From CAKSHC01 sp045595395 (GTDB lineage Bacteria; Bacillota; Clostridia; Oscillospirales; UMGS1783), in NCBI GenBank assembly GCA_045595395.1, contig JAZOAH010000028.1, positions 222,921-286,920 on the forward strand: 64,000 nucleotides of DNA, written 5' to 3'. The position numbers and the translations under genes were made by a program. Shown piece after piece: positions 61,719 to 64,000 of the stretch (position 1 is the first letter of the stretch; each line of letters opens with the position of its first letter). The notes under the pieces are model-generated. The model was not told where the DNA came from. It searched no databases and saw only the letters and a program-made list of their open reading frames with translations.

Positions 61719-61747
61719 ATTTTATACGAAATCACTAATAGATGCAA
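61719..61747 (-). promoter_or_regulatory. Promoter of the cdaR-ftsEX operon
   Basis: Minus strand: TTGCAT, 17 bases, TAAAAT, about 70 bases before the start codon. Confidence 0.7.
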
Positions 61748-61859
61748 CTCTTTTTTACCGTTTTGTAAGAATTTATTGATCATTTTCACCAAAAAACCGT
61801 TGAAAAACACTTGCTTTTTCTCCTATTTTGCACATACACCCATTTTATAGGAAAAAAGG

Positions 61860-61888
61860 TTGCAAAAAAGGTGTTTTTTTGATATTCT
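61860..61888 (+). promoter_or_regulatory. Promoter of glnN
   Basis: TTGCAA, 17 bases, TATTCT. AAGGGG at 61905-61910 is the ribosome site. Confidence 0.65.
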
Positions 61889-61919
61889 TATTTAATAAGA
61901 AACAAAAAGGGGTTAACGC

Positions 61920-63995
61920 ATGGAAACCAACGATATTTCCAAAACCTTCGGTATCCTTTCCTTTGGTGACGCTGCGATGAAAGAGCGTCTTTCTCCTGCT
62001 GCCTATGCTTCCATTCGCAACACCATCGACGAGGGAAATCCGATGGAAGCCTCAACCGCCGATGAGGTGGCCAGCGCCATGAAGGATTGGGCCATTGAAC
62101 ACGGTGCCACCCATTTCACCCACTGGTTCGGGCCGCATACCGGCATCACCGCCGAGAAACACGACTCCTTCCTGAACATCCGTAACGGCAAAGCCATGAT
62201 GGAGTTTTCGGGCAAGATGCTCATTCGGGGTGAGGCCGACGCCTCCTCCTTCCCTTCGGGTGGTCTGCGCGATACCTTTGAGGCTCGCGGCTACACGGCA
62301 TGGGACTGCACCTCGCCCGCCTTTGTTAAGGACGGCACTCTCTATATTCCCACCGCCTTTTGCTCCTACAACGGACAGGCACTGGACAAGAAAACACCGC
62401 TGCTGCGCTCGATGGAATCACTCAATGTGCATGCGTTGCGTGTGTTGCGTGCGCTGGGCAACACCGAGTCCAAGCGTGTGATTGCCACCTGCGGCCCTGA
62501 GCAGGAGTATTTCCTGATCGACCGTCAGTTCTATGAGCAGCGCCGTGACCTGATGCTCTGCGGCCGCACCCTGCTTGGAGCTCGCCCGGCCAAGGGTCAG
62601 GAGATGGACGATCATTATTACGGCCGTATCAAACTGCGGGTCACCGCTTTTATGAAGGAGCTGGACGAGCAGTTGTGGAAGCTTGGCGTTCCCTCCAAGA
62701 CCAAGCACAACGAAGCGGCGCCGGCTCAGCATGAGTTGGCTCCCATCTATGCTACTGCCAACATTGCCTGCGATCAGAATCAGCTGATCATGGCCTTGAT
62801 GCGCCAGATCGCCAAGAAGCACGGTCTGGCCTGCCTGCTGCATGAAAAACCCTTCAAGGGTGTTAACGGCTCGGGCAAGCACAACAACTGGTCGCTGTGC
62901 ACCGATGACGGGCAGATGCTGCTCGATCCCGGTTCGACCCCCTATGAAAACACCCGTTTCCTCGTCTTTTTGGCGGCCACGGTCAAGGCCGTTGATGAAT
63001 ATGCCGACCTGCTGCGCTTCTCCATTTCGGTGCCCGGCAACGATCTGCGCTTAGGCGGTAACGAAGCGCCGCCGGCCATTATGTCCATCTTCCTGGGCGA
63101 TGAGTTAGGCGCTGTGGTCGATTCGCTGATCACCGGCCGCCCCTATGAGCAGCCCGACGGACAGAGCCTGGCCATCGGCGTCCATTCCCTGCCGCCGTTG
63201 CCGCGCGACAATACCGACCGCAACCGCACCTCGCCTTTCGCCTTTACCGGCAACAAGTTTGAATATCGCTCCTGCGGCTCGAGCGCCTCGGTGGCCGATT
63301 CCTGCACCGTGCTCAACGCCATTGTGGCCGATACCCTGTGCGGCTTTGCCGACCGTTTGGAGTCGGGCGAAGACGCTACCGCCCTGATCATCGAAACGCT
63401 CAAAACACATGAGCGTATCATCTTTAACGGCAACGGTTATGCCGACGAGTGGGTGCGCATTGCCGAAAAGCGGGGGCTGCCCAACTTCCGCTGCGCCGTT
63501 GATGTTCTGCCGGTCATTCTGGCCGAGAAGAATGTGCGCCTGTTTGAACGTACCGGTGTCTTTACCGAACAGGAATGTCGTGCCCGATACGAGATCGAAC
63601 TGGAGAAATACGCCAAGACCATCAACATCGAGGCCTTGACGCTTGCTGAGATGGTACGCCACTCCATTCTGCCTCATGCCATGGAGTCCTGCGGGACCTT
63701 GGCCGAGAAATGCATCCATGTGGAGGCCATCATCGGCGAAAACGCCACCTACCGCAATATGATCCAGACGCTCTCTCAGACTATTGACTGCATCCAAGAG
63801 AAGTTGACGGCTCTGGAAGCGGTGACCGAGCAAGCCGCCGCCATGACCGACCGGTATGAGCAAGCACGCGCCTACCACGATATCGTACTGCCGGCCATGG
63901 AAGATCTGCGCGAGCCTTGCGATTTCCTCGAGCAGCATCTGGATGAACGCGACTGGCCTTTGCCCTCTTATTTTGACATGATGTTCCGCCTGTAA
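61920..63995 (+). CDS. glnN: Glutamine synthetase type III (GlnN)
   Basis: 691 residues; type III is 690-730, far longer than GlnA. N-terminal FGILSFGDAAMKERLS is characteristic. GS core: THFTHWFGPHTGITAEKHDSF, MLIRGEADASSFPSGG, CGPEQEYFLID (metal Glu), TKHNEAAPAQHELAPIY, EKPFKGVNGSGKHNNWSL (ATP and metal sites) and GGNEAPPAI. The C-terminus is a long type-specific region with coiled-coil character (EKLTALEAVTEQAA). It makes glutamine from glutamate, ammonia and ATP. Complete, ending five bases before the edge of the window. The divergent cdaR gene shares the 268-base upstream region. Confidence 0.96.
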   Translation: METNDISKTFGILSFGDAAMKERLSPAAYASIRNTIDEGNPMEASTADEVASAMKDWAIEHGATHFTHWFGPHTGITAEKHDSFLNIRNGKAMMEFSGKMLIRGEADASSFPSGGLRDTFEARGYTAWDCTSPAFVKDGTLYIPTAFCSYNGQALDKKTPLLRSMESLNVHALRVLRALGNTESKRVIATCGPEQEYFLIDRQFYEQRRDLMLCGRTLLGARPAKGQEMDDHYYGRIKLRVTAFMKELDEQLWKLGVPSKTKHNEAAPAQHELAPIYATANIACDQNQLIMALMRQIAKKHGLACLLHEKPFKGVNGSGKHNNWSLCTDDGQMLLDPGSTPYENTRFLVFLAATVKAVDEYADLLRFSISVPGNDLRLGGNEAPPAIMSIFLGDELGAVVDSLITGRPYEQPDGQSLAIGVHSLPPLPRDNTDRNRTSPFAFTGNKFEYRSCGSSASVADSCTVLNAIVADTLCGFADRLESGEDATALIIETLKTHERIIFNGNGYADEWVRIAEKRGLPNFRCAVDVLPVILAEKNVRLFERTGVFTEQECRARYEIELEKYAKTINIEALTLAEMVRHSILPHAMESCGTLAEKCIHVEAIIGENATYRNMIQTLSQTIDCIQEKLTALEAVTEQAAAMTDRYEQARAYHDIVLPAMEDLREPCDFLEQHLDERDWPLPSYFDMMFRL

Positions 63996-64000
63996 ACCAT

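Overview
The window looks like a chromosome segment of an anaerobic, gut-type Firmicute, most likely class Clostridia near the Oscillospirales/Ruminococcaceae. The reasons are moderately GC-rich coding sequence with strong Shine-Dalgarno sites, textbook sigma-A promoters (TTGACA-N16/17-TATAAT types), AddAB in place of RecBCD, class III glutamine synthetase, GTP-type PEP carboxykinase, LCP and FemX wall enzymes, and a CdaR-FtsEX-PcsB-like-Ctp order. No rRNA, prophage, transposase or CRISPR array is visible. The lineage is inferred from gene content only.

Layout. 1-6.7 kb: end of a nitroreductase, femX, lemA, a 29-residue membrane micro-ORF, a zinc/manganese ABC importer (znuACB) behind a perfect 7-1-7 palindrome, a zinc-ribbon membrane protein and an LCP ligase. 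6.8-10.4 kb: a small lipoprotein and a vitamin B6 module, in which a shortened MocR regulator without its PLP lysine diverges from pyridoxal kinase, an ECF S component and a small radical SAM protein. 10.4-11.3 kb: two convergent tRNA genes (CAU, probably Ile2; and Ser-GGA) around about 650 bases of tRNA-derived and palindromic repeats. 11.3-18.3 kb: addBA. 18.4-21.7 kb: tsaE-tsaB-rpiB-upp-adh. 21.7-25.2 kb: secA-ymdB. 25.3-28.5 kb: trmL-rsmA and pckG. 28.7-34.4 kb: an HTH-sugar kinase fusion with a class II aldolase, then an amino-sugar block (nucleotidyltransferase, N-acetylhexosamine-type kinase, nagB) and a membrane protein of unknown role.

34.5-49.7 kb: an aldose-epimerase-like gene, then a surface-polysaccharide locus behind a near-consensus promoter: aminotransferase, phosphoglycosyl transferase, three glycosyltransferases, Wzy-like polymerase, Wzx-like flippase, a leucine-rich-repeat membrane protein, and homologues of all five enzymes (WbpA, B, E, D, I) that convert UDP-GlcNAc to UDP-2,3-diacetamido-2,3-dideoxymannuronic acid. 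Base composition is patchy: the sugar-nucleotide genes resemble the chromosome, while most glycosyltransferase, polymerase and flippase genes are more A+T-rich, as expected of a mosaic locus.

49.7-64 kb: two zinc-ribbon proteins (one with a long Pro-Ala linker), an ABC-2 exporter, lysS and greA, an unknown protein, then a six-gene operon reading cdaR-ftsE-ftsX-M23 hydrolase-ctpA-nadA, and finally glnN. The strongest candidates for new biology are the polysaccharide locus with its LRR protein, the MocR protein that has lost its PLP lysine, the HTH-kinase-aldolase pair, and the repeat island between the two tRNAs.
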